The position numbers and the translations under genes are program-made. Shown here one piece after another: positions 20,589 to 29,224 of a DNA stretch of 64,000 nt (the first letter of the stretch is position 1; every line of letters starts with the position of its first letter). The notes below the pieces were generated by a model. That model saw only the letters and a list, made by a program, of their open reading frames with translations. It was not told the origin of the DNA and did not search any database. Source of the stretch: DATKAS01 sp963773315 (lineage in GTDB: Bacteria; Actinomycetota; Acidimicrobiia; Acidimicrobiales; DATKAS01); assembly GCA_963773315.1 (NCBI GenBank), contig CAVZAF010000011.1, positions 186,001-250,000 on the forward strand, in the 5' to 3' direction.

Positions 20589-20614
20589 GAGGGGCCGCCG
20601 CGAGGCGGCCCCTC
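20589..20614 (+). terminator. Intrinsic terminator
   Basis: GAGGGGCCGCC (20589-20599), loop GCGA, GGCGGCCCCTC (20604-20614): a perfect 11-bp GC-rich stem followed by GTTTCG. Ends the two-TM gene before the ABC exporter operon. Confidence 0.85.
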
Positions 20615-20652
20615 GTTTCGCGTCTTGGACGTGTTCTTCATCAGCCCCACCG

Positions 20653-20667
20653 AGGACCTTCGACTCT
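20653..20667 (+). promoter_or_regulatory. DosR-like box upstream of the ABC exporter operon
   Basis: AGGACCTTCGACTCT, centred 43 bp before the GTG at 20703, with CAGTCT (20691-20696) at -12 to -7 from that GTG. The match is weaker than others (three changes from GGGACCTTCGGCCCT), but the position is identical. Confidence 0.45.
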
Positions 20668-20702
20668 TCCGGCGTGACCGGCATCAGCCGCAGTCTTGTT
20701 GG

Positions 20703-21419
20703 GTGGAACCGCTCTTGGTCGCTCGAGACGTTCGAAAGCTCTATCGGTCGACCGGTGGCGAGGTGATCGCGCTCGACAGCATCAACCTCGAGGTCGCGCG
20801 AGGCGAGCTCGTCGCCGTCATGGGTCCGTCAGGCTCCGGCAAGACCACGATGCTCAACTGCCTGTCCGGGCTCGACGACATCGACCATGGGCAGGTCTTC
20901 GTCGAGGGCCGCGATCTGTTCGCGATGGGTGACGCTGAGCGCACGCTGCACCGCGCGCAGGCGATGGGCTTCATCTTCCAGGCGTTCAACCTGATCCCCG
21001 TGTTCAACGCGGTCGAGAACGTCGAGCTGCCGCTGCTGCTGAGGGGCACCCGTCCGAAAGAGGCCCGCGCGCGTGCCGTTCAGATGCTCGAGCGCGTCGG
21101 CCTCGGCCACCGCGCCGGGCACCGCCCCAACGAGATGTCCGGCGGCGAGCAGCAGCGCGTCACTGTCGCGCGTGCCCTGGTCGGTCGTCCTGCGATCGTG
21201 TGGGCAGACGAGCCGACGGGGAACCTCGACAGCACGATGGCGCAGTCGGTCATGGAGCTCCTCCAGGAGCTCAACCGAGAAGAGGAGCAGACGATCGTCC
21301 TCGTCACCCACGACTCGGCGATCGGCGCGTCCGCGGGCCGGATCGTGCGCATGCGTGACGGCCGCCTCGAATCCGACGATCGGCGGGTGACACCCGAACC
21401 GGCGCTGGTTCGCGGGTAG
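20703..21419 (+). CDS. ABC transporter ATPase (MacB/LolD type)
   Basis: 238 residues. Walker A GPSGSGKTT near residue 42, Q-loop FIFQAFNLIPVFNAVENVELPLLL, signature MSGGEQQRVTVARAL, Walker B AIVWADEPTGNLDS and H-loop LVTHD. This is the ATPase class that works with FtsX-like permeases and uses ATP for mechanotransmission or export rather than bulk transport. The GTG at 20703 fits the -10/box spacing; the permease follows 2 bp later. Confidence 0.9.
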   Translation: MEPLLVARDVRKLYRSTGGEVIALDSINLEVARGELVAVMGPSGSGKTTMLNCLSGLDDIDHGQVFVEGRDLFAMGDAERTLHRAQAMGFIFQAFNLIPVFNAVENVELPLLLRGTRPKEARARAVQMLERVGLGHRAGHRPNEMSGGEQQRVTVARALVGRPAIVWADEPTGNLDSTMAQSVMELLQELNREEEQTIVLVTHDSAIGASAGRIVRMRDGRLESDDRRVTPEPALVRG

Positions 21420-21421
21420 CC

Positions 21422-24355
21422 ATGTATCCCGAGCTGACGCCCCCGCTGCTGGTCCTTCTGGCCCTTGCGCTGGGAGCGACCCTCATCCTCGTCGCGACGA
21501 GCCCGGTGCTCCGACGTCTCGCGTTCCGTCAGATCGCACGCCGACGCACCGAGGCGATCCTGATCATCAGCGGCTCAGTGCTCGGCACCGCGCTGATCGT
21601 GAGCAGCCTCGCGGTCGGCGACTCGCTCGACACATCCATCCGACACGTCGCGGTCCAAGCGCTCGGGCCCATCGACGAACGCATCACCACCGCTGACCCT
21701 GCCCGTGGAGCCGCGATCGCCCAGCGCCTCACGGCGCTCGAGTCCGACCCGAACGTCGACGGAGTGCTCACCGTGCACAACACGGTCGGCGCGACGACGT
21801 TCACACGAGACGGCGTGCCGCGAGCCGAACCGATCACCCTGCTGTGGGACCTGGACTTCGCCCAGGCCGCAAGCTTCGGGGGTTCGGCTTCGGGCCTCTC
21901 TGGGCCTGCACCGGGGAACGGCGAGGTCGTCATCAACGACGAGCTCGCACACCGCTTGCGCGTCGGGGTCGGAGACACCATCACGTTCTTCGTGTTCGGC
22001 AAGCCGGCCCAGGCGCGCGTCGTGCGCATCGTCCCACGCGAGGGGCTTGCAGGCGCTGGTCTCGGTGCTGTGGTCAATGCGAACGCGTTCTTCTCCCCCG
22101 GCACGCTCGAGCGGCTCGCCCGGGAGTCAGGCGTGTCGACCCAGCCGCTGACGACCACCTTGATCTCGAACCGCGGCGGCACCGAAGCGGGCGCCGCGCT
22201 CACGCAACCCGTGCACGAGCGCATCGATCAGCTTCTCGCGCCGGGCGGCCTCACGACCGTGGTGTCAGAGGCAAAGAAGGAGACCCTCGACTCGGCCACG
22301 GAGACGTCGAACCAGATGGGTTCGCTGTTCCTGTTCATCGGCAGCTTCAGCATCATCGCGGGGATCTTGCTGCTGGTGAACGTGTTCGTGATGCTGGCCG
22401 AGGAGCGCAAGAGCCAGCTCGGCATGTTGCGCGCGGTCGGGCTCACCCGCCGACGCCTCGTCGGCGAGTTCGCGATCGAGGGCGCGGTCTATGCGTTCAT
22501 CGCCGGCGCGCTCGGCCTCGTGGTCGGTGCGGTCGTCGGGCGAGGGGTCGTCGGCATCGCCGAGGCGATCATCAACCAGTGGAACAGCGCGTCACAGCAG
22601 CTCGACCTCACGTTCCGCGTCAGCACCATCAGCCTCGTCAACGGCTTCGCCGCAGGCTTCGTGATCGCCTTCCTCACCGTGCTCCTGACGAGCGTGCGCC
22701 TGAGCCGCCTGAACATCATCGCGGCGATCCGGGACCTCCCGCCCGCGTCGGGTCGCGTCCTCCGGCGGGGCTGGGTGATCGCCTCGTCGATCGCGTGCGC
22801 CCTGCTCACCGCGGGCGCCGCGGTTGCCATCGCGAACAGCGCCGGCGCCGCTGTCTACCTCATGCCCGCGCTGGCAGCGCTCGCCGCGGTGCCGCTCCTT
22901 CGGATGTGGCTCTCGCCCCGCGCAGCATGGTCGGCGGTGTCGCTCGGCATCTTGCTGTGGTCGCTCACCGCGAACCTGTTCCGGCCAAGCATCTTCGACG
23001 GCCCGTCCATGACCACCTACATCGTGCTCGGCGTGCAGGTCACGTTCTCGGCCGTGCTCCTCATCACGCAGAACCAGACCGTCGTCCTGTGGCCGCTCCG
23101 GCGGTGGCTCGATCGACCGGGCGAAGCGGCGCTCACGGCCCGCCTCGCGATCGCGTATCCGACCAACCGCCGCTTCCGCACCGGAGCGACCCTCGTCATG
23201 TACAGCATCGTCGTCTTCGTGGTGGTGCTGCTCACCGAGATCGGCGCGATCCTCGCCTCCTCGACCGGTCAGGCCGTCGCGGACGCGAGCGCCGGATGGA
23301 CGCACCGTGTCGACGTGAACGGGACGCTCATCGAGGGCAACCCGATGACCGTGCTGCGATCCGGTCCCTTCGCTGGCCGCGTCAGGGACGTCATGCCGCT
23401 CGTGATCGCGCACGGCAGCTCGACCGACCCCGGGCATCGCACCGACAAGCCGCTCCCTGTCGTCGTCGTCGGGCTGCCCGACCTCTCCAAGGGCTCGCAC
23501 ATCTACCCGCTCGACAAGCGGATGGCCGGACTGGGCAACGACAAGGCCGTCTGGGCAGCCGTCGCGGCCGACCCCAGCTACGTCGTCGTGGACAACTTCT
23601 TCGGCTCGGGCGGTGGCCCTGCCACACAACCCTTCGGGGTCGGCGACACCTTCACGATCACCGATCCGGAGACCGGGACGACTCATGTGAAGACGATCGC
23701 GGGGATCATGTCCTCGGCCGGCGCCTTCTACAACATCGGAGTGGGCGAGGTCGGCTTCCCGATCCTCACGAGCAAGGACGCAGCGCTCGCCGACTTCCGT
23801 GACGCGAAGCAGTCGAGCTACATGCTCGACGCGCCCTCGGTCGACGATGTGGCGCTCGCCGCCGAGCTCCAAGGACGGTTCCTCGCGGCGGGCGTCGTCG
23901 CGACCTCGATCCGCCAGTTCGTCGAGCAGAACCTCGCCGCGAGCCAGAGCTTCTTCCGCCTGATGCAGGGGTTCCTCGCGCTCGGGTTGCTGGTCGGGAT
24001 CATGGGCCTCGGCGTCGTGATGGTGAGGGCGGTGCGCGAGCGGCGGCGCACGATCGGCGTGCTCCGCGCGCTCGGGTTCCGGGCGAAGGCCGTGCAGCGC
24101 GCGTTCATGGCGGAGAGCACCTTCGTCGCGGCGGAAGGCATCTTGATCGGCGCAGTGCTCGCCGTGATCACCACCTACCTGCTCTACCGCAACAGCGCGG
24201 CCTTCCAAGGCCTGCACGGCCCGTACCCGATCGCGTGGCGCGACGTCACCGTGATCCTCGGCGCCACGTTCGGCGCGTCGATCCTCGCGACCCTCGGACC
24301 GGCCAAGCGAGCATCGAAGATCCGGCCCGCGGTCGCGGTGAGAGTCGCCGATTGA
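21422..24355 (+). CDS. FtsX-family ABC permease
   Basis: 977 residues. N-terminal membrane segment, a large periplasmic MacB-like region, a first FtsX core (~300-430, MLAEERKSQLGMLRAVGLTRRRLVGEF), a central membrane block (~445-560), a second periplasmic region, and a final FtsX core (~845-970, VVMVRAVRERRRTIGVLRALGFRAKAVQRAFMAES). This duplicated layout is usual for actinobacterial lipoprotein/antimicrobial exporters. Works with the preceding ATPase; the erythromycin-esterase homologue follows 11 bp downstream. Confidence 0.88.
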   Translation: MYPELTPPLLVLLALALGATLILVATSPVLRRLAFRQIARRRTEAILIISGSVLGTALIVSSLAVGDSLDTSIRHVAVQALGPIDERITTADPARGAAIAQRLTALESDPNVDGVLTVHNTVGATTFTRDGVPRAEPITLLWDLDFAQAASFGGSASGLSGPAPGNGEVVINDELAHRLRVGVGDTITFFVFGKPAQARVVRIVPREGLAGAGLGAVVNANAFFSPGTLERLARESGVSTQPLTTTLISNRGGTEAGAALTQPVHERIDQLLAPGGLTTVVSEAKKETLDSATETSNQMGSLFLFIGSFSIIAGILLLVNVFVMLAEERKSQLGMLRAVGLTRRRLVGEFAIEGAVYAFIAGALGLVVGAVVGRGVVGIAEAIINQWNSASQQLDLTFRVSTISLVNGFAAGFVIAFLTVLLTSVRLSRLNIIAAIRDLPPASGRVLRRGWVIASSIACALLTAGAAVAIANSAGAAVYLMPALAALAAVPLLRMWLSPRAAWSAVSLGILLWSLTANLFRPSIFDGPSMTTYIVLGVQVTFSAVLLITQNQTVVLWPLRRWLDRPGEAALTARLAIAYPTNRRFRTGATLVMYSIVVFVVVLLTEIGAILASSTGQAVADASAGWTHRVDVNGTLIEGNPMTVLRSGPFAGRVRDVMPLVIAHGSSTDPGHRTDKPLPVVVVGLPDLSKGSHIYPLDKRMAGLGNDKAVWAAVAADPSYVVVDNFFGSGGGPATQPFGVGDTFTITDPETGTTHVKTIAGIMSSAGAFYNIGVGEVGFPILTSKDAALADFRDAKQSSYMLDAPSVDDVALAAELQGRFLAAGVVATSIRQFVEQNLAASQSFFRLMQGFLALGLLVGIMGLGVVMVRAVRERRRTIGVLRALGFRAKAVQRAFMAESTFVAAEGILIGAVLAVITTYLLYRNSAAFQGLHGPYPIAWRDVTVILGATFGASILATLGPAKRASKIRPAVAVRVAD

Positions 24356-24366
24356 GGAGTCATGCC

Positions 24367-25662
24367 ATGCACGAAGCGGTCCCGATCCTCGGAGCTCGAG
24401 CCGACTACGACACGTTGCTCGACTCGGTCGGCGAGCGCCGGCTCGTGCTGCTCGGCGAGGCGACCCACGGCACGCACGACTTCTATCGGGAACGAGCGCG
24501 CATCACGAAGCGTCTGATCGACGAGAAGGGCTTCAACGCGGTCGCCGTCGAGGCCGACTGGCCCGACGCCTATCGAGTCAACCGCTACGTGATGGGCGAG
24601 TCCACCGACGTCGATGCACAATCGGCACTCTCCGACTTCCAGCGGTTCCCGGCGTGGATGTGGCGCAACCGTGATGTGTGCGGGTTCGTCGAGTGGCTGC
24701 GAGCGCGAAACGACTCCTGCAGCGACCGACGGTCCAAGGCGCGCTTCTACGGTCTCGACCTCTACAGCTTGCGCGCATCGATGGAGGCGGTGATCACCTA
24801 TCTCGACGTCGTCGATGCCGAAGCTGCCGACGCGGCCCGGGCTCGGTACAGCTGCTTCGATCACGTGGGGGACGTCGGTGCCAGGTACGGGCAGGCGATC
24901 GCGCTCGACCTCAAGCTCCCGTGCGAAGACGAGGTGGTCGCTCAGCTCACCGACCTCCAGCGGAGAAGCGCTCGGCTCCTGGCCTCCGACGGCACGCTTG
25001 CGGAGGACGAGCTCTTCCACGCCGAGCAGAACGCGGTGCTCGTCCGCGACGCCGAGCAGTACTACCGGGAGATGTACCGCGCCGACGTGTCGTCGTGGAA
25101 CCTTCGGGACTCGCACATGGCGGCGACCCTCCGGGCGTTGGTCAGCCACCTCGACCGCCAGCTCGGTCGATCGCGGATCGTCGTGTGGGAGCACAACTCC
25201 CACGTCGGCGACGCGCGCGCCACGCAGATGGGAGCGACGGGCGAGCTGAACGTCGGACAGCTCGCTCGCACCCTGTGGCCGTCCGACTGCGTGCTCGTGG
25301 GGTGCACCACGCACCACGGCACCGTCACCGCCGCGTCGCAGTGGGGCGGACCGGCCGAGCGCAAGCACGTGAGACCCTCGCTTCCCGACAGCTTCGAGCG
25401 TCGGTTCCACGACTCGGGCCTCGACCGATTCCTGCTCGCCACGTCCGCCCACCCTGACCTCCGGCGGCCGCGGCTCGAGCGAGCGATCGGCGTGATCTAC
25501 CGCCCCGACACCGAGCGCGCGAGCCATTGGTTCATGGCTCGCCTTGGCGACCAGTTCGACGCGATCCTCCACCTCGATCACACGACCGCCCTGGAGCCGC
25601 TGGAACGTACGTCCCTGTGGGACGAAGGCGAGCCCCCTGAGACCTATCCGTCGGGCCTGTAG
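24367..25662 (+). CDS. Erythromycin esterase homologue
   Basis: 431 residues. Family motifs: VLLGEATHGTHDFYRER (catalytic Glu/His region), AVEADWPDAYRVNRY, RFYGLDLYSL and WEHNSHVGDARAT. The superfamily includes EreA/EreB esterases, but most members have unknown substrates. A DosR-regulon protein of M. tuberculosis (Rv2030c) carries this domain fused to a phosphoribosyltransferase; here the two domains are separate genes ~1 kb apart, with a USP gene between. Macrolide resistance should not be inferred. Confidence 0.85.
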   Translation: MHEAVPILGARADYDTLLDSVGERRLVLLGEATHGTHDFYRERARITKRLIDEKGFNAVAVEADWPDAYRVNRYVMGESTDVDAQSALSDFQRFPAWMWRNRDVCGFVEWLRARNDSCSDRRSKARFYGLDLYSLRASMEAVITYLDVVDAEAADAARARYSCFDHVGDVGARYGQAIALDLKLPCEDEVVAQLTDLQRRSARLLASDGTLAEDELFHAEQNAVLVRDAEQYYREMYRADVSSWNLRDSHMAATLRALVSHLDRQLGRSRIVVWEHNSHVGDARATQMGATGELNVGQLARTLWPSDCVLVGCTTHHGTVTAASQWGGPAERKHVRPSLPDSFERRFHDSGLDRFLLATSAHPDLRRPRLERAIGVIYRPDTERASHWFMARLGDQFDAILHLDHTTALEPLERTSLWDEGEPPETYPSGL

Positions 25663-25665
25663 CCC

Positions 25666-25680
25666 GGGACGTTCAGCCCT
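25666..25680 (+). promoter_or_regulatory. DosR-like box upstream of USP gene 1
   Basis: GGGACGTTCAGCCCT, just after the esterase stop, centred 43 bp before the GTG at 25716. CACCAT (25704-25709) occupies -12 to -7. One of the best matches in the set. Confidence 0.6.
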
Positions 25681-25682
25681 GG

Positions 25683-25719
25683 TCACACCTCGATGACTGC
25701 TCGCACCATCGAGGTGTGA
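25683..25719. repeat. 13-bp perfect inverted repeat over USP promoter and start codon
   Basis: TCACACCTCGATG (25683-25695) and CATCGAGGTGTGA (25707-25719), separated by 11 bases. The right arm contains the second half of the putative -10 and the GTG start. As DNA it looks like an operator over the core promoter; as RNA (only in read-through from the upstream operon) it would bury the start codon. Confidence 0.7.
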
Positions 25720-26600
25720 AGAGTGGATCGATAGAGCGGATCGTGGTCGGGGTCGACGGGTCGGCGACCTCGCGCCGCGCATTGTCATGGGCGGTCGCCG
25801 ACGCCGAGCTCTGGGGCGCGGCACTGGACGTGGTGCACGCGTGGCTGGTCCCTCTCGCGCTCTACGAAGGGAGGGGCCCGACACCCGTCGACCCCGAACT
25901 GCTGGAGCAAGGATCCCGCGCAATCCTGGACAAAGCAGTCGCGTCAGTCGGCGCGACGGGCATCGACCTCACACCGATGCTCATCGAGGGCGAGCCGGCG
26001 CCCGTGCTCACTCAGGTGGCCGCTGGTGCCGACCTGCTCGTGGTCGGATCACGGGGCCACGCCGGCTTCACTGGCCGCTTGCTCGGTTCGGTCAGTCAAC
26101 GGTGCATCGAATCGGCCACCTGCCCAGTCGCGGTGGTCCCCCATGATGCGAAGCCGCGGACACGCACGATCGTGGTCGGAGTCGACGGCTCAGAGCCGTC
26201 GCGCGCGGCGCTGCGCTGGGCGGTCGCCGAAGCAAAACGGCGCAGGACACCACTGGAAGTCGTGAACGCGTACCACGAGACCCAAGTCGTCCTGCCGTTC
26301 GGACCAGCGACGACGTCTGAGCACGAGCGGCTCGAACAGACCAGCACGTCGCTGCTCGACCACATGATCGCCGAAGCAATCGGGCGCGCGGGGCCTCCGC
26401 AGATCGAGACCATCAGCTCGCCTCTGGGAGCAGCGGCGGCATTGCGCGACGCGGCGGAGACCGCCGCCCTCCTCGTCGTCGGCTCTCGTGGCCGAGGCGG
26501 CCTGCGTGGCCTCGGACTCGGATCCGTGAGCCTCCATTGTGTGCACCACGCGCCATGTCCCGTCGTCGTGGTCCACAGCGACCAGGTGGACCGGACATGA
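25716..26600 (+). CDS. Tandem universal stress protein (two USP domains)
   Basis: 294 residues: USP domain 1 (~6-143) and domain 2 (~150-290). Each begins IVVGVDGS and ends with an ATP-binding motif (VVGSRGHAGFTGRLLGSVS and VVGSRGRGGLRGLGLGSVS). Tandem ATP-binding USPs are the most numerous DosR-regulon members. Acts in the cytoplasm in dormancy/hypoxia responses (family knowledge). GTG start is set by the promoter spacing; the stop overlaps the next ATG by 4 bp. Confidence 0.9.
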   Translation: MKSGSIERIVVGVDGSATSRRALSWAVADAELWGAALDVVHAWLVPLALYEGRGPTPVDPELLEQGSRAILDKAVASVGATGIDLTPMLIEGEPAPVLTQVAAGADLLVVGSRGHAGFTGRLLGSVSQRCIESATCPVAVVPHDAKPRTRTIVVGVDGSEPSRAALRWAVAEAKRRRTPLEVVNAYHETQVVLPFGPATTSEHERLEQTSTSLLDHMIAEAIGRAGPPQIETISSPLGAAAALRDAAETAALLVVGSRGRGGLRGLGLGSVSLHCVHHAPCPVVVVHSDQVDRT

Positions 26601-27894
26601 GGTTCGCCGACCGTGCCGACGCCGGGCGCCACCTCGCCCGCCGCCTCGCACACCTGCGGGGCGAAGACATCGTCGTCGTCGGCCTGCCGAGAGGTGGGGT
26701 ACCGGTCGCCGCCGAGGTCGCGCGCGAGCTTCGCTCCCCGCTCGACGTGATCGTCGTCCGCAAGCTCGGCGTTCCTGTCCAGCCCGAGCTCGCCATGGGT
26801 GCCATCGGCGAAGGCGGCGCCAGGGTCGTCAACCACGACGTCGTCAGCGCCGCCCACGTCACCGCCGCGAGTTCGCCGCGGTCGAAGCAGAGCAACGAGA
26901 CGAGCTGAGCCGACGGGCGATGCGGTTCAGGGGGGAGCGACCCCGGATCCCGCTCGCGGGCAAGGTCGTGATCATCGTGGATGACGGCATCGCGACCGGA
27001 TCGACGGCGAGAGCCGCGTGCGCCGTTGCGAGATCCGAGGGCGCCTCTCGGATCGTTCTCGCGGTGCCAGTCGCCCCGCCCGGCTGGACAGGGCGGCTCG
27101 CCGGCGTCGCTGACGAGTTCGTCTGCGTCGCAACGCCAGAGCCCTTCTTCGCTGTCGGGCAGTTCTACGACGACTTCGCTCAGACGAGCGACGACGAAGT
27201 GGTCGAGTGCCTGCAGAACGCGGGGGTCGCGCCCCAAGGCGCACCGGATCCGCCCGCACACGAATCGACCGTCACCGTTCCCTTGGGGGATGTCAGCCTG
27301 ACCGGTGATCTGGTCGTGCCCGAAGGTGCCCGCGCAGTCGTGCTCTTCGCCCACGGGAGCGGCAGCAGTCGCCACAGCCCCCGGAACCGCTACGTCAGCG
27401 CCGTCTTGAACGAAGCCGGCATCGCGACGCTGCTGTTCGACCTCCTCACGCCTGACGAAGAGGCCGACCGGTCGAACGTGTTCGACATCCTCCTGCTCGC
27501 TCAGCGTCTCATCGGGATGACGCAGTGGGTCAAGGCGAACCGAGAGACGAGCGAGCTGGCAGTGGGGTACTTCGGCGCGAGCACCGGTGCTGCGGCGGCG
27601 CTCGTGGCTGCGGCTGAACTCGGCGACGGCGTCGGCGCCGTGGTCTCCCGCGGAGGCCGACCAGACCTCGCGGTGAGGCTCGCACGGGTCACGGCCCCCA
27701 CGCTCCTCATCGTCGGCGGCCTCGACAGCGTGGTCCTCGACCTCAATCGCACCGCGCTCGCTGCGCTTCGGTGCGAGCGCAGGCTGGCGATCGTGCCGGG
27801 CGCAACGCACCTGTTCGAGGAGCCGGGTGCACTGCAGCAGGCGGCCGCGCTCGCCCGCACATGGTTCGTCGACCATCTCCTCCGCGCCGGTTGA
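26597..27894 (+). CDS. Phosphoribosyltransferase / alpha-beta hydrolase fusion, frameshifted
   Basis: First part from ATG 26597: RFADRADAGRHLARRL...VVGLPRGGVPVAAEVA. Around 26860-26872 the frame shifts by one base (one base missing) to REFAAVEAEQRDELSRR and the PRPP motif VIIVDDGIATGSTA. After ~residue 220 comes a dienelactone-hydrolase-like domain with AHGSGSSRHSPRN and nucleophile GASTGAAAA. The restored product is ~432 residues, the architecture of M. tuberculosis Rv0571c, a DosR-regulon gene. Overlaps the USP stop (ATGA). Without repair only the first ~100 residues would be made. Confidence 0.8.
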
Positions 27895-27928
27895 GCGCTG
27901 CGGCGCAGTCCGTCGTACGTTGCGTCAC

Positions 27929-29215
27929 GTGAGCCCACGCATCGATGCCACGACGGCCAACGCCGTGCTCGAGCACATCGGAGTCGGGGCAGATCTCATC
28001 GTTCCCCTCGCGAACGGCGAACCAGTGACGGTCTTGGATGCCGTCGAGGCTGCAGCCGGCGAGCTCGAACGCGTCCGGGTGCACCAGATGCACTGCTTGC
28101 GCGACCGGCCGTATCTCCATGGCTCGTTCGGCGATCGGTTGCGCCACGTCTCCTACTTCCTGTCGGAGATCACTCGGCCCTGCTTTCGCGCGGGGACGAT
28201 CGACCTCGTCCCCAACAACTTCAGCGAGATGCGAGCGATCCTCAACGCGCGCACCACCGACCCGCTCATCGTCGCAGCGGCGTCACCACCTGACCGTCAC
28301 GGATACTTCAGCCTCGGTCTGAACGCCGACTACGTCGCCTCGTTCATCGGCAGGGCCCGCTTCTTCCTCGAGGCCAACCCACAGATGCCCCGCACCTTCG
28401 GGCGGAACCAGGTGCACATCAGCCAGGTCGTGGGGTGGTGCGAAGCGGACTACCCCCTCGTCGAGGTGATCCCCGCGCCGTCCGTGAAGCTCGACGATCG
28501 CATCGCGGCGTTCGTCGCTGAGCGGATACCGAACCGTGCAACGATCCAAACCGGCATCGGGTCCATCCCGAACGCGATCCTCTCCGCGCTGCGCGGCCAC
28601 CGCGACTTGGGCGTGCACACCGAGCTGCTGTCCGATGGAGTGACCGAGCTCGTCGACTTGGGGGTGATCACTGGAGTCGCGAAGCAGCTCAATCGGACGA
28701 AAGCCGTCGGCACCTTCGCGCTCGGCACTCGTAGTCTCTACGACTTCCTCGACGAGAACACAGCGTTCGAGCTCTGGCCGGTTCGCTACGTGAACGACCC
28801 GCGCGTGATCGCTCAGGAAGCCGGGTTCGTGTCGATCAACGCGACGATCTCGGTCGACCTGCTCGGGCAATGCGCATCCGAGACCATCCACGGCAGCTAC
28901 TACTCGTCCAGCGGCGGCCAGGCCGACTTCGCTCGCGGGGCGATGTACTCCGACGGCGGGCAGGGCTTCGTCGTCCTGCACTCGACGACCAGGGACGGGT
29001 CGATCTCGAAGATCGTGTCCCAGCTCGACCCCGGTGATGTCGTCACGACGCTCAAGAACACCGTGGACAAGGTCGTGACCGAGTGGGGCGTGGCCGAGCT
29101 CAGGGGTCGCTCGATCCGGGAGCGCACACGCGCCCTCATCGCCATCGCGCATCCCGACCACCGCGACCGTCTTCCGCGCGGAAGCGGCGACGTTGGGCTA
29201 CTGCTGAGGTCCTAG
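27929..29215 (+). CDS. Acetyl-CoA hydrolase/transferase family (4-hydroxybutyrate CoA-transferase-like)
   Basis: 428 residues, class I CoA transferase: N-terminal half with MHCLRDRPYLHGSFGDRLRHVSYFLSEITRP, then IQTGIGSIPNAILSAL, the catalytic Glu in GVHTELLSDGV, and the C-terminal GQADFARGAMYSDGGQGFVVLHST. Moves CoA between acetyl-CoA and an organic acid such as 4-hydroxybutyrate, succinate or butyrate. GTG at 27929 follows a TACGTT -10 by 7 bases (leaderless). No DosR-like box is present at -42. Confidence 0.85.
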   Translation: MSPRIDATTANAVLEHIGVGADLIVPLANGEPVTVLDAVEAAAGELERVRVHQMHCLRDRPYLHGSFGDRLRHVSYFLSEITRPCFRAGTIDLVPNNFSEMRAILNARTTDPLIVAAASPPDRHGYFSLGLNADYVASFIGRARFFLEANPQMPRTFGRNQVHISQVVGWCEADYPLVEVIPAPSVKLDDRIAAFVAERIPNRATIQTGIGSIPNAILSALRGHRDLGVHTELLSDGVTELVDLGVITGVAKQLNRTKAVGTFALGTRSLYDFLDENTAFELWPVRYVNDPRVIAQEAGFVSINATISVDLLGQCASETIHGSYYSSSGGQADFARGAMYSDGGQGFVVLHSTTRDGSISKIVSQLDPGDVVTTLKNTVDKVVTEWGVAELRGRSIRERTRALIAIAHPDHRDRLPRGSGDVGLLLRS

Positions 29216-29224
29216 TCTCTGCCC

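Noticed and set aside
22592..24217. 541-codon minus-strand open frame inside the ABC permease gene
   Set aside because: Shadow of the plus-strand permease: Arg/Glu/Asp/His-rich, low-complexity composition, no domain; long antisense frames are expected at this GC content.
24367..25662. Calling the erythromycin-esterase homologue an antibiotic-resistance gene
   Set aside because: Family membership alone does not show macrolide hydrolysis, and the context is a dormancy-type island.
26860..26872. Programmed -1 frameshift in the phosphoribosyltransferase gene
   Set aside because: No slippery heptamer or downstream pseudoknot evident, and four other unrelated genes show similar one-base breaks, so sequencing or assembly error is simpler.
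29205..29222. GAGGTCCTAGTCTCT as a DosR-like box before the histidine kinase
   Set aside because: It overlaps the -10 (TAGTCT) rather than -42 and lacks the GGGAC/GTCCC arms.
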